64,000 nucleotides of DNA from Pseudotabrizicola formosa (lineage in GTDB: Bacteria; Pseudomonadota; Alphaproteobacteria; Rhodobacterales; Rhodobacteraceae). Shown here in pieces: positions 9,000-18,109 of the stretch (position 1 is its first letter; each line of letters opens with the position of its first letter). A program made the translations under genes and the position numbers. The DNA lies in assembly GCF_002900965.1 (NCBI RefSeq), contig NZ_PJOM01000003.1:434001-498000 (forward strand). Reading direction: 5' to 3'. The notes beneath the pieces were generated by a model, which was not told the origin of the DNA, made no database searches, and was given only the letters and a program-made list of their open reading frames with translations.

Positions 9000-11875
9000 A
9001 GGATTTCATCATTCCCGACCGCGATTTCGGCACGCCTGCGGCGAAGTCGAAGGTGATGGTCACGCTGAGGATTGACGGGTTCGACGTGACGGTGCCGGAA
9101 GGCACCAGCATCATGCGCGCGGCGGCAATCGCGGGCATCACGGTGCCAAAGCTGTGCGCCACCGACTCGGTGGAGGCATTCGGGTCTTGCCGGTTGTGTC
9201 TGGTAGAGATCGAGGGGCGCAATGGCACGCCGGCCAGCTGCACCACGCCGGTGGCGCCGGGGCTGAAGGTGTCCACCCAGAACGAGCGCCTCAAGAAGCT
9301 TCGGCGCGGGGTGATGGAGCTCTATATCAGCGACCACCCGCTGGATTGCCTGACCTGTTCGGCCAATGGCGATTGCGAGTTGCAGGATATGGCGGGCGCC
9401 GTGGGTCTGCGCGATGTGCGTTATGACGCTGTGGAGACGCATTTCCGCGCCAAGAACACCAGCGGCGAGGTCAACCCCCAGTGGGTGCCGAAGGACGACT
9501 CCAACCCCTATTTCACCTATGACCCGGCGAAATGTATCGTCTGCAGCCGCTGTGTACGGGCGTGCGAAGAAGTGCAGGGCACCTTTGCGCTGACGATCGA
9601 AGGCCGCGGCTTTGACAGCCGGGTGTCGTTCGGGGCCAAGACCGACACTGCGCTGACCTCTGATTGCGTGTCCTGCGGGGCCTGCGTGCAGGCCTGCCCG
9701 ACCGCGACCTTGCAGGAAAATTCCATCATCGACATCGGCACACCGGAACGGTCGGTGATCACCACCTGCGCCTATTGCGGGGTCGGGTGCAGTTTCAAGG
9801 CCGAAATGCGCGGGGATGAGCTGGTGCGGATGGTGCCCTACAAGCACGGCAAGGCCAACCGGGGGCACAGCTGTGTCAAGGGCCGCTTTGCCTATGGCTA
9901 TGCCACGCACAAGGACCGCATCCTGAAACCCATGATCCGCGAGGCGATCACTGATCCGTGGCGCGAGGTGTCCTGGGATGAGGCGATGACCTTTGCCGCC
10001 GCCCGCATGAAGGGGATTCAGGCGCAATACGGTCGGCAGTCGGTGGGGGTGATCACATCAAGCCGCTGCACCAATGAGGAAGCCTATCTGGTGCAGAAGC
10101 TGACCCGGGCGGTGTTTTTGAACAACAACACCGATACCTGCGCGCGGGTGTGCCATTCGCCCACCGGTTATGGTCTGGGCCAGACCTTTGGCACCAGCGC
10201 AGGCACGCAGGATTTCGACTCGGTCGAGGAAACCGATGTGGTGATCGTGATCGGGGCCAACCCGGTGAACGGCCACCCGGTCTTTGCCAGCCGCTTGCGC
10301 AAGCGGCTGCGGCAGGGGGCCAAACTGATCGTGATTGATCCGCGCCGCACGGAAATGGTGGAAGGCCCGCATTACAAGGCCGACCACCACCTTGCGCTTA
10401 AACCCGGGACCAATGTCGCCGTGGTCTCGGCCATGGCCCATGTGATCGTGACCGAAGGGCTGATGGATGAGGCGTTCATCCGTGACCGTTGCGATTGGGA
10501 CGCGTTTCAGGACTATGCCGAGTTCATCGCCGCCCCGCATCATGCGCCCGAGGCGGTGGAATTGCTGACCGGGGTGCCGGCGGCAGAGCTGCGGGCGGCA
10601 GCGCGGCTTTTTGCCAAAGGCGGCAATGGCGCGATTTACTACGGGCTGGGGGTGACGGAACATTCCCAAGGCTCCACCACCGTGATCGCAATTGCCAATC
10701 TTGCCATGCTGACCGGCAATATCGGGCGGCCGGGTGTGGGGGTGAACCCGCTGCGCGGGCAGAACAATGTGCAGGGGTCCTGCGACATGGGGTCGTTCCC
10801 GCATGAGTTGCCCGGCTATCGCCATGTGAAGCTGGATGACGCGCGGGCGGTGTTCGAACGGGTCTGGGGCGTGCAGATCGACAATGAACCCGGCCTGCGC
10901 ATCCCCAATATGCTGGATGCGGCGGTGGAGGGCACCTTCAAGGGGTTGTATTGTCAGGGCGAAGACATCCTGCAATCGGACCCCGACACCAAACACGTCG
11001 CGGCGGGGCTTGCGGCAATGGACTGCGTGATCGTGCATGACCTGTTTCTGAACGAGACTGCAAATTACGCGCATGTGTTCTTTCCCGGCAGTTCGTTCCT
11101 TGAGAAAGACGGCACCTTCACCAACGCCGAACGCCGCATCAACCGCGTGCGAAAGGTGATGGCCCCGAATCAAGGTTACGCCGATTGGGAAGTGACGCAG
11201 TTGTTTGCTAATGCCATGGGGGCGGGCTGGGGTTACACCCACCCCAGCCAGATCATGGATGAAATCGCCCTGACCACACCCAGCTTTGCCGGGGTGAGCT
11301 ATGAGCGGCTGGAAACCCTTGGGTCGGTGCAATGGCCCTGCAATGAGGCCAACCCCGAAGGCACGCCGCTGATGCATGTTGATGGATTTGTGCGCGGCAA
11401 GGGCCGGTTCATCCGCACCGAATATGTGGCGACGGATGAGAAGACCGGGCCGCGCTTTCCGCTGCTCCTGACCACCGGGCGCATCCTGTCGCAATACAAT
11501 GTCGGCGCACAGACCCGGCGCACGGCGAATGTGGTCTGGCATGCCGAGGATGTGCTGGAAGTGCATCCGCATGACGCCGAGGTGCGCGGGATACGGGATG
11601 GTGACTGGGTGCGGCTGGCGTCTCGCTCGGGGGAGACAACCCTGCGGGCCGAGATCACCGACAAGGTGTCGCCCGGGGTGGTCTATACCACCTTCCACCA
11701 TCCTGAAACGCAGGCCAATGTGATCACCACCGATTTCAGCGACTGGGCCACCAATTGCCCGGAGTACAAGGTGACGGCGGTGCAGGTGTCCCCTTCCAAC
11801 GGGCCAAGCGAATGGCAGGAAGACTATGCCGAGCAGGCAGCGCTGGCGCGGCGTATTCTGCCAGCGGCAGAATAA
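8996..11875 (+). CDS. fdsA: Formate dehydrogenase alpha subunit (molybdenum, multi-FeS catalytic subunit)
   Basis: Catalytic subunit of the cytoplasmic NAD-dependent formate dehydrogenase, 959 residues. In order: N-terminal NuoG-like [2Fe-2S] ferredoxin (Cys54, Cys65, Cys68, Cys82), the His/Cys cluster (DHPLDCLTCSANGDC), two [4Fe-4S] motifs (CIVCSRCVRAC and CVSCGACVQAC, residues 180-234), the CAYCGVGCSF cluster (residues 259-266) and the molybdopterin domain. Cys386 in DTCARVCHSPTGYG sits at the position of the molybdenum-ligating Cys described for the Rhodobacter capsulatus enzyme, and His387 next to it is the conserved active-site His. All key residues look intact. It is followed directly by the FdhD-type sulfurtransferase needed for its cofactor. 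Confidence 0.95.
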   Translation: MKDFIIPDRDFGTPAAKSKVMVTLRIDGFDVTVPEGTSIMRAAAIAGITVPKLCATDSVEAFGSCRLCLVEIEGRNGTPASCTTPVAPGLKVSTQNERLKKLRRGVMELYISDHPLDCLTCSANGDCELQDMAGAVGLRDVRYDAVETHFRAKNTSGEVNPQWVPKDDSNPYFTYDPAKCIVCSRCVRACEEVQGTFALTIEGRGFDSRVSFGAKTDTALTSDCVSCGACVQACPTATLQENSIIDIGTPERSVITTCAYCGVGCSFKAEMRGDELVRMVPYKHGKANRGHSCVKGRFAYGYATHKDRILKPMIREAITDPWREVSWDEAMTFAAARMKGIQAQYGRQSVGVITSSRCTNEEAYLVQKLTRAVFLNNNTDTCARVCHSPTGYGLGQTFGTSAGTQDFDSVEETDVVIVIGANPVNGHPVFASRLRKRLRQGAKLIVIDPRRTEMVEGPHYKADHHLALKPGTNVAVVSAMAHVIVTEGLMDEAFIRDRCDWDAFQDYAEFIAAPHHAPEAVELLTGVPAAELRAAARLFAKGGNGAIYYGLGVTEHSQGSTTVIAIANLAMLTGNIGRPGVGVNPLRGQNNVQGSCDMGSFPHELPGYRHVKLDDARAVFERVWGVQIDNEPGLRIPNMLDAAVEGTFKGLYCQGEDILQSDPDTKHVAAGLAAMDCVIVHDLFLNETANYAHVFFPGSSFLEKDGTFTNAERRINRVRKVMAPNQGYADWEVTQLFANAMGAGWGYTHPSQIMDEIALTTPSFAGVSYERLETLGSVQWPCNEANPEGTPLMHVDGFVRGKGRFIRTEYVATDEKTGPRFPLLLTTGRILSQYNVGAQTRRTANVVWHAEDVLEVHPHDAEVRGIRDGDWVRLASRSGETTLRAEITDKVSPGVVYTTFHHPETQANVITTDFSDWATNCPEYKVTAVQVSPSNGPSEWQEDYAEQAALARRILPAAE

Positions 11876-12678
11876 TGCAGGCGCAAGCGCCCTTTCCGCG
11901 CCTGTCATTCGCGGGCGGTCTCGCGCGGGAAAGCCAGCGGGTCTTGCCTGCGGAAGTGGCGGTGGCGCTGTCCTACAACGGGTCTACCCATGCGGTGATG
12001 ATGGCAACCCCCGCCGACCTGACCGATTTCGCGCGCGGCTTTACGCTGGCCGAGGGCATCGCGGCGCGCGACGAGATCGAGCGGATCGATGTGGTGGAAA
12101 CGCCGCTTGGCGTGGATCTGCAGATCTGGCTGGCAGAGGGCGCGGCGGCGCGGCAGATGCAGCGGCGGCGCAGCATGGCGGGGCCGGTCGGCTGCGGGCT
12201 GTGCGGGCTGGAATCCTTGGAAGAGGCCGTGCGTGAGGCGCCGCAGGTGCATAGCGCGCTGGTGATGTCCCCGGCGCAGGTGATGGCGGCGGTGGCCGCT
12301 TTGCCGCAGCACCAACCCCTGCATGACGCGACGCGCGCGGCACATTGCGCGGCGTTGTGGACGCCTGCCGGCATAATGCTGTCGCGCGAAGACGTGGGCC
12401 GGCACAATGCGCTCGACAAGCTGGTGGGGGCGATGCGGCACCCTGCCGATGGGGCGGCGCTGATCCTGACCAGCCGGGTGTCGATCGATCTGGTGCAGAA
12501 GGCCTGCACGGCGGGTTTCGCGGTACTGATCGCAGTGTCTGCGCCCACGGCAACGGCGGTGCGTATGGCCGAAGCCGCAGGACTGACGCTGATCGGCAAT
12601 GCCCGCCCGGACGGGTTTGATTGTTATACCCATCCTTATCGTCTGACCGATTGCAAAGAGGTGGCGCATGTCGCTTGA
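11875..12678 (+). CDS. fdhD: Formate dehydrogenase accessory sulfurtransferase FdhD/FdsC
   Basis: Chaperone of 267 residues that transfers sulfur to the molybdenum cofactor before it enters FdsA (fdsC in the Rhodobacter operon). The FdhD-type cysteine loop is present as VGCGLCGLES near residue 105, and the cofactor-binding C-terminal region includes SREDVGRHNALDKLVG and LTSRVSIDLVQKA. The start ATG shares one base with the fdsA stop (TAATG). The end overlaps fdsD by 11 bases. It is expected in the cytoplasm. Confidence 0.93.
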   Translation: MQAQAPFPRLSFAGGLARESQRVLPAEVAVALSYNGSTHAVMMATPADLTDFARGFTLAEGIAARDEIERIDVVETPLGVDLQIWLAEGAAARQMQRRRSMAGPVGCGLCGLESLEEAVREAPQVHSALVMSPAQVMAAVAALPQHQPLHDATRAAHCAALWTPAGIMLSREDVGRHNALDKLVGAMRHPADGAALILTSRVSIDLVQKACTAGFAVLIAVSAPTATAVRMAEAAGLTLIGNARPDGFDCYTHPYRLTDCKEVAHVA

Positions 12679-12907
12679 AGCCCGTCTGGCCCCGCAGGAG
12701 AAGCTGATCACCATGGCCAATCAGATCGCGCGTTTCATGGAAAGCAAGCCCCATGCCGAAGCGCGCGAGGGGCTGGCCAGCCATATCAATGACTTCTGGG
12801 AGCCGCGCATGCGGCGGCACCTGTTCGAGATGCTGGATGCAGGTGGCGCGGGTCTGCGACCGCTGGTCCTTGATGCAGCCCCTCTGATCCGCCGCCCCGG
12901 CACCTGA
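12668..12907 (+). CDS. fdsD: Formate dehydrogenase delta subunit
   Basis: Small cytoplasmic protein of 79 residues found at the end of fds operons. The sequence has the recognisable family pattern MANQIARFMESKP followed by INDFWEPRMRRHL. In other fds systems it is needed for a stable active enzyme, though its exact job (cofactor delivery or assembly) is not settled. It overlaps the fdhD gene by 11 bases, so it belongs to the same operon. The call rests on this pattern and its place. Confidence 0.9.
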   Translation: MSLEARLAPQEKLITMANQIARFMESKPHAEAREGLASHINDFWEPRMRRHLFEMLDAGGAGLRPLVLDAAPLIRRPGT

Positions 12908-12988
12908 CCTGACCGCCTGACCCCGCGACGTTACCCCTTGCCACCGGATGTTTCGCGCGCGAAGCATGGGGCAGAGGGAGGACTAAAG

Positions 12989-13747
12989 ATGTTTGCCATT
13001 GTCACAGCGGGGCCTTCGGCCATCGGGCGCAGGTTGGTCACGGCGCTGGCCGGGGCCGGGTATGATGTGGCCTTTACCCATCTTGGTGCAGCCGAAGCTG
13101 CCGTCGATCTGGTGGCAGAGGTCGCAGCGCTGGGCCGTCGTGCCCGCGCGTGGGAGTCGGATGCGGGCGACGAGGGGGCCGTGCAGCGCCTGCATGCCGA
13201 GGCGGTAGACTGGGCCGGAGACGCGCCGGACGTGCTGGTGAACAATGCCGGTATCCAGACCTGGGCCGGTCTTCTGGACCTGCGGGCCGATCAGTGGGAT
13301 GCGGTGATGCACACCAATCTGCGCGGGACATTCCTGAACACACAGGCGGCAGGGCGGGCCATGGTCGCGGCGGGCAAGGGGGGCAGCATCGTGACGCTTG
13401 GGTCTGGCTGCAACAAGCTCGCCTTCCCGAAACTGGTGGATTACACCGCCAGCAAGGGCGGGATCGAGCAGTTCACCAAATCCGCAGCGGTGGAACTGGG
13501 GCCGCATGGTATCCGCGTCAACTGCATCGCGCCGGGGGCCATCGCGACCGAGCGCACGGCGGCCGAGGCGGGCGATTATGCGGCCACATGGTCCAAGGTC
13601 ACGCCGTTGCGCCGGGTGGGCACGCCCGATGACATCGCCGGGCCGCTGTTGTTTCTGTGTTCAGAGGCGGCCAGCTTTGTCACCGGGCAGACGATCTGGG
13701 TCGATGGCGGCGTATTTTCGCAGGCAACATGGCCCTATGATCTGTGA
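12989..13747 (+). CDS. SDR-family NAD(P)-dependent oxidoreductase
   Basis: Classical short-chain dehydrogenase/reductase of 252 residues. Seen: NNAG (residue 86 region), a Ser in TLGSGCN, the catalytic YTASK pair near residue 152, and a C-terminal SFVTGQTIWVDGG. The nucleotide-binding loop is unusual: TAGPSAIGR stands where most members have TGxxxGIG, so cofactor choice is uncertain. The start at 12989 has AGGGAGG upstream. It lies 80 bases after fdsD and may be read from the same promoter, but nothing links its substrate to formate; closest general types are sugar or 3-oxoacyl reductases. Confidence 0.8.
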   Translation: MFAIVTAGPSAIGRRLVTALAGAGYDVAFTHLGAAEAAVDLVAEVAALGRRARAWESDAGDEGAVQRLHAEAVDWAGDAPDVLVNNAGIQTWAGLLDLRADQWDAVMHTNLRGTFLNTQAAGRAMVAAGKGGSIVTLGSGCNKLAFPKLVDYTASKGGIEQFTKSAAVELGPHGIRVNCIAPGAIATERTAAEAGDYAATWSKVTPLRRVGTPDDIAGPLLFLCSEAASFVTGQTIWVDGGVFSQATWPYDL

Positions 13748-13817
13748 TCTGGCCCGCCTGTGACGCCGGGGGCCGATAATGCTTGCAACATGAAACGCTG
13801 CGCCTAAATCACCCCCT

Positions 13818-14582
13818 ATGACACAGACCGCCCTGATCGTGGCCCATGGCCAACCTTCCGACCCCGAACCTGCCGAGGCCGCGCTGGCCGCGCTTGCTGC
13901 TGATGTGGCGGCGCATTTGCCCGGCTGGCAGGTGGGGTCGGCCACGCTGGCGGCCGAGGGCAGGCTTGCGGACGCCCTGTTGCGGGCGGGGGATGCGGGC
14001 GGGCTGGTCTATCCGATGTTCATGGCGGATGGCTGGTTCACCCGGCAGCATCTGCCGGAACGGCTCGCCAAGGCCTGTGCGGAGGCCCTGTTTGACACCG
14101 GGCACTGTGACCGGACAGGGTGCGGTGGCGCGGCGGGCTGCGCGCGCTGGCGTTGCCTGCTCCCTTTCGGGCTGGACCTGGAGGTGCAGAACCTGGCCCT
14201 GCGGGTGCTGCACGAGGCCGGGGTGCCGCCGGGGGGCGAGGTTTTGCTGGCGGCCCATGGCTCGGGTCGCAGTTCGGCCCCGTCGGATGTGGCCAATGCC
14301 GTTGCAGGGCGGTTGAAGGAAGGTCTTCTGCTGGCGCGCTGTGACGCCGCCTTCATCGACCAGCACCCGCGGCTGGCCGAGGTCAGCGGATACCGTGCCG
14401 ACGCGGTTTGCCTGCCCTTCTTTGCCGCAGAAGGCGAGCATGTCACCGACGACTTGCCCGCGGCCCTGAGCGAGGCCGGATTCAAGGGCCCTGTCCTGCC
14501 GGCCTTGGGGCGTGATGCGCGGGTGCCCGGGCTGATTGCAAGCGCCTTGCGCCGCGCGGCACAGGGTTCAGGCGAGCAGTGA
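13818..14582 (+). CDS. CbiX-like sirohydrochlorin cobaltochelatase / ferrochelatase family protein
   Basis: A 254-residue protein built from two CbiX-type half domains: the first begins ALIVAHGQPSDPEP and ends near VYPMFMADGWF; the second begins VLLAAHGSGRSSAP and ends near VCLPFFAAEGEHV. Family members insert Co or Fe into sirohydrochlorin. Between the halves (residues about 95-115) is a cysteine pattern C-x4-C-x5-C-x4-C that could bind a metal or FeS cluster, as in some long CbiX proteins. The first His (AHG) is kept in both halves. Its 3' end overlaps the convergent histidine kinase gene by 15 bases. Substrate metal is not decidable from sequence. Confidence 0.72.
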   Translation: MTQTALIVAHGQPSDPEPAEAALAALAADVAAHLPGWQVGSATLAAEGRLADALLRAGDAGGLVYPMFMADGWFTRQHLPERLAKACAEALFDTGHCDRTGCGGAAGCARWRCLLPFGLDLEVQNLALRVLHEAGVPPGGEVLLAAHGSGRSSAPSDVANAVAGRLKEGLLLARCDAAFIDQHPRLAEVSGYRADAVCLPFFAAEGEHVTDDLPAALSEAGFKGPVLPALGRDARVPGLIASALRRAAQGSGEQ

Positions 14583-17165
14583 TCTGCTGTGCGCGGCCAG
14601 CACCTGACGGGTGTCGGACCAGAGTGCGGGTAAGGTCGAAACCAGTCGGGCGGTCTCTTCATGGTCGGCCGCGTCGATGGCCCGCTCGAGGGACGACAGC
14701 GCATCCCGCAAGGCAGTCGCGCCAAAGATGGTGCAACTGCCCGCCAGATGGTGGGCGATCCTGGCCGTTTCGGCATCAGGGTTAAGCTCTGCGCCGATCC
14801 GGGCGATCGTTTCGCCGCCTTCGGCCAGCATCCGGTCAATGAGGGAGGCCGCAAAAGGCTTGCCCACACCGTCGGCGAGGGCATCCAACTCGGTCTGTTC
14901 CACGGGATCAGCGACCGTGCTTGCAGGCAGTGGCGCATCGCCGTGCAGCTGCGCCAGCAGTTGCTCGCGCCTGACCGGTTTGGTCAGGCACACATCCAGC
15001 CCGGCGAGCCGGAACGCCTCCACATCTTCGGGCAGGGCATGGGCCGTCAGGGCGATGATGCGGGCCTGCATCGATGCGCCCCCGGCCCGGATGCGGCGTG
15101 CCGCTTCGATCCCGTCCAGCCGGGGCATGGAAATATCGGTGATGATCAGGTCGAACCGGGTCTTTGCCGCAAGTGCCACACCTTCGATCCCATCTGTCGC
15201 CTCGGTCACCCGGTGGTTCAGATCGCTCAGCGTGCGACGCAGCAAAAAGCGGTTGATCTCGTTGTCCTCGATCAGCAGGATCTCCATTCCCTGCTTGTCG
15301 GATAGCGGGGGCAGGGTGGGCCTGCCCGGCATCTGCGCCAGTGGCGGGGCAGGTTCGGCGACAGGGTCGGGGACAGATTCGGCGGCGGGCAGCGGCAGGC
15401 GCAGCCAGAACAGGCTGCCTTCGCCGGCTTCGCTTTCGGCACCGATCGTGCCCCCCATCGCCTGTGCAAGCCGCCGCGCGATGCCCAGCCCCAGCCCGGT
15501 GCCGCCCGCTTCGCGCCCGAACGAGGAATCGACGGTGGCAAAATCGTCAAACACCCGGTCCAGATCGCTGTGTGGAATGCCGATGCCGGTATCGATCACC
15601 CGGAATTCGATCATCTGCGCCCCGGCATTGGCCGCGGTGGTGCCGGCCCGGTGCGACAGGCGTTCGCTTTCCACAGTGATGGTGCCGTTGCGGGTGAACT
15701 TGACCGCATTGCCGATCAGGTTCAGCAAGATCTGCTGCAAGCGTCCCGGATCGCCGCGCACAGTGCCAAGCGGGCCCGAAAGGGGCACATGCCGCAGCAC
15801 ATTGCCACCGGCGCGGGCGATGCCTGCCTGATTGGCCAGACAATCCTCGATCAGCTGATCCAGCGCAAAGGGTGTGTCAGACAGCCGGATCTGACCGGCG
15901 GCGGTGCGCGACAAGTCCAGCACGGAATCGACATGTCCCAGCAGGATGGTGCCCGACACTTCCATGATCCGCAGCAGTTCGCGCTGATCCTCATCAAGGC
16001 TTGTGTTGCGCATCAGGTCCATCGAGCCGATCAGCCCGTTCAGCGGAGTACGCATCTCGTGACTCATCACGGCCAGAAACTCCGCCTTGGCCTTTTCGCC
16101 TGCCTGCGCCCGTGTCAGGGCCTCTTGCAGGGCCTGCCGGTCTTCCAGCCGCTGCGAGATATCGCGCAGGAAGCTGACGACAAGAGCCCCACGGTTCAGG
16201 TCGCGGATCGCCAGCGACGCTTCCAGCGGAATGGCCCTGCCATCGGCGCGGCGGGCGGTCATCTCGAATCGTTGCGGGCCAGAACTGGCCGCAGCTGTGG
16301 TGATGGCACGCAGGCGGGCGGCGTAGGCCTCCTGATGTTCGGGGGCAAACAGGAGGGGCACGATCTGCCGGCCCAGAACCTGACCGCGTGACAGACCGAA
16401 CATCGCCTCGGCCACATGGTTGAACTCGACCACCCACCCACCCCGGTTCGTCACCACAATGGCATCGGGAGAGGTGGCGATGATCAGTTGCAGCCGTTCG
16501 CCCGCGATCTGGTTTTCGCGCGCCTGTTGCCGGGTCACGCGGAACAGCCGGGTCGCCATGACGGCCAGCAAGACCAGCAAAAGGATGGTGGTCACAACGG
16601 CCATGGCAAGAAGTGTCAGGGTCTCCTGCACTCTGGCGCGGGACGCATCCGTGTTTGCCGAAAACATCAGCAGCGAGTCGAGCGACAGATCCCGTCCCAG
16701 CCGCTGCACCTCGACGCTTTGCGCCTCCATTTCTGGGAGGGCTGCCATAAGCGCCGCATCATCGGCGTCAATCGCGCTGACCCAGCGATCGGCATAGGCC
16801 TGCATTGCGTTCAGCCGGCTCAGGTTTTCGGGCTGCTGAATGAACCCGGCATAGAGCGGACTTTGTTCCAGCATCTGCAGACGGCTGTACATCACGTTGA
16901 ACCAGCGCCGCACATCGCCAAGGCTGGCCCGTCCGGCCTGCGCCTTGACCAGCGCGCTTTGCAGACGCAGCACCTCGACTTCGGTCTGCATCATGACCCA
17001 TTGGCCATTGTCGCTGTCCGCGAGATCAAGGTCATCCAGTCGGTCGCGCACATCCAGCGCCAATGTGCCGATGATGGCCAGCAACCCCAACACAAGGCCG
17101 ACAATCGCCATGGTGCGCAGCGATCCGGAGACCGGCCCGCGCGAAATGAATGGGGAAAGTGTCAT
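14568..17165 (-). CDS. Hybrid sensor histidine kinase with PAS, receiver and Hpt domains
   Basis: Membrane-bound signalling protein of 865 residues. Order: TM1 (about 17-37), periplasmic helical region (38-185), TM2 (about 188-208), PAS domain (about 225-340), HisKA with phospho-His in MSHEMRTPLNG, HATPase with N box LIGNAVKF and GTGLGLGIARR, receiver beginning EILLIEDNEINRF with the phospho-Asp in LIITDISMPRLDG, and a C-terminal Hpt domain with IAHHLAGSCTIFGA. This ArcB/BarA-like arrangement supports an internal phosphorelay. It is divergent from a LuxR-type response regulator, the likely partner. The input signal is unknown; the periplasmic part has no recognisable ligand domain. Confidence 0.9.
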   Translation of the reverse strand: MTLSPFISRGPVSGSLRTMAIVGLVLGLLAIIGTLALDVRDRLDDLDLADSDNGQWVMMQTEVEVLRLQSALVKAQAGRASLGDVRRWFNVMYSRLQMLEQSPLYAGFIQQPENLSRLNAMQAYADRWVSAIDADDAALMAALPEMEAQSVEVQRLGRDLSLDSLLMFSANTDASRARVQETLTLLAMAVVTTILLLVLLAVMATRLFRVTRQQARENQIAGERLQLIIATSPDAIVVTNRGGWVVEFNHVAEAMFGLSRGQVLGRQIVPLLFAPEHQEAYAARLRAITTAAASSGPQRFEMTARRADGRAIPLEASLAIRDLNRGALVVSFLRDISQRLEDRQALQEALTRAQAGEKAKAEFLAVMSHEMRTPLNGLIGSMDLMRNTSLDEDQRELLRIMEVSGTILLGHVDSVLDLSRTAAGQIRLSDTPFALDQLIEDCLANQAGIARAGGNVLRHVPLSGPLGTVRGDPGRLQQILLNLIGNAVKFTRNGTITVESERLSHRAGTTAANAGAQMIEFRVIDTGIGIPHSDLDRVFDDFATVDSSFGREAGGTGLGLGIARRLAQAMGGTIGAESEAGEGSLFWLRLPLPAAESVPDPVAEPAPPLAQMPGRPTLPPLSDKQGMEILLIEDNEINRFLLRRTLSDLNHRVTEATDGIEGVALAAKTRFDLIITDISMPRLDGIEAARRIRAGGASMQARIIALTAHALPEDVEAFRLAGLDVCLTKPVRREQLLAQLHGDAPLPASTVADPVEQTELDALADGVGKPFAASLIDRMLAEGGETIARIGAELNPDAETARIAHHLAGSCTIFGATALRDALSSLERAIDAADHEETARLVSTLPALWSDTRQVLAAHSRSLLA

Positions 17166-17283
17166 CGCAACCCTTGCATCTGCGGGCCAAAGTCAGGCTA
17201 GACTATATCCTAGTACATTTTCATAGCGAAGTGACGCCCCTGAAAATGCGACTGTCCGCGGCAAATCGAAGGGAAATCACACC

Positions 17284-17895
17284 GTGCGGATGCTTTTGGC
17301 CGATGATCATGATCTGTTCCGTGAATCGGTCTCGGCAATGCTGGGGGCGGATGGCGGCATTGTGGTTGTATCGGTCGCCGGGGTGCAGGACGCGCTAGAG
17401 TGTCTGGCGCAGCAATCTTTTGATCTGGTCGTGCTGGATTACCAAATGCCGGGCATGGACGGTCTGGAGGGGTTGAAAAAGATCCGGGCTGCGGTTCCGG
17501 CGCTGCCCGTGGCGGTGATGTCGGGGACCATCCGCCGCGACCTGGCGCAAGAGGCACTTGCCTGCGGCGCGGTCGGCTTTGTTCCGAAAACCCTGGGCAT
17601 CAAGGCGTTGATCGCGGCCATCAAACGCATGGCAACCGGTGAGATTTTCGCACCGATGTCAATGCTGGAAGATCCGCCGCCGCCCAACGCCGCGCTGGAA
17701 GATCTGACGCGGAGGGAGCGCGAGGTGCTGGAAGGGATCTGCGACGGCAAGTCCAACAAGGAAATAGCGCGCGACCTTGATGTTCAGGAAGTGACTGTCA
17801 AGCTGCACGTCAAGACCTTGGCGCGCAAACTTGGGGCGCGCAACCGCACCCATGCCGCCATGATCGCACGCAATGCCGGGTTGATCCGACCCTGA
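17284..17895 (+). CDS. Response regulator, NarL/LuxR family
   Basis: Two-domain transcription factor of 203 residues. The receiver has the acidic pair DDHD near residue 6-9, the phospho-Asp in VVLDYQMPGMDG and the Lys of VPKTLG; the C-terminal LuxR-type HTH (about 140-200) reads LTRREREVLEGICDGKSNKEIARDL followed by VKLHVKTL. The start is GTG at 17284, with an in-frame ATG two codons later as alternative. It is transcribed away from the hybrid kinase gene with a 118-base shared upstream region, so the two probably form one signalling pair. Target genes are not apparent. Confidence 0.9.
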   Translation: MRMLLADDHDLFRESVSAMLGADGGIVVVSVAGVQDALECLAQQSFDLVVLDYQMPGMDGLEGLKKIRAAVPALPVAVMSGTIRRDLAQEALACGAVGFVPKTLGIKALIAAIKRMATGEIFAPMSMLEDPPPPNAALEDLTRREREVLEGICDGKSNKEIARDLDVQEVTVKLHVKTLARKLGARNRTHAAMIARNAGLIRP

Positions 17896-18026
17896 CCGCC
17901 ACCCCGGGTTGGGGCGGGACGCGCAGGGCCGGAGCGTGGCGCAGGGGAGGGAGATTTTTCTTCTCCGCCCCCCGCACAGGGCCGGTTGACCCTGAACGCG
18001 CGATCCTCTATTTCCGGCAGCAGAGC

Positions 18027-18100
18027 GCGGGCGTTGTGTAATGGTAAGACCTTAGCCTTCCAAGCTAAAGACGCGGGTTCGATTCCCGCCGCCCGCTCCA
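18027..18100 (+). tRNA. tRNA-Gly (anticodon TCC)
   Basis: A complete cloverleaf can be drawn: 7-base acceptor stem GCGGGCG / CGCCCGC, D arm with AATGGTA, anticodon stem TTAGC / GCTAA around loop CTTCCAA (anticodon TCC at 18059-18061), T arm GCGGG-TTCGATT-CCCGC, discriminator T and an encoded CCA. It reads GGA codons (and by wobble GGG). It ends 10 bases before the stop of the convergent DUF475 gene. Confidence 0.97.
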
Positions 18101-18109
18101 ACTTCCCTG

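Noticed and set aside
10058-11908. Long minus-strand frame opposite fdsA
   Set aside because: Shadow of the catalytic subunit gene; no recognisable domain.
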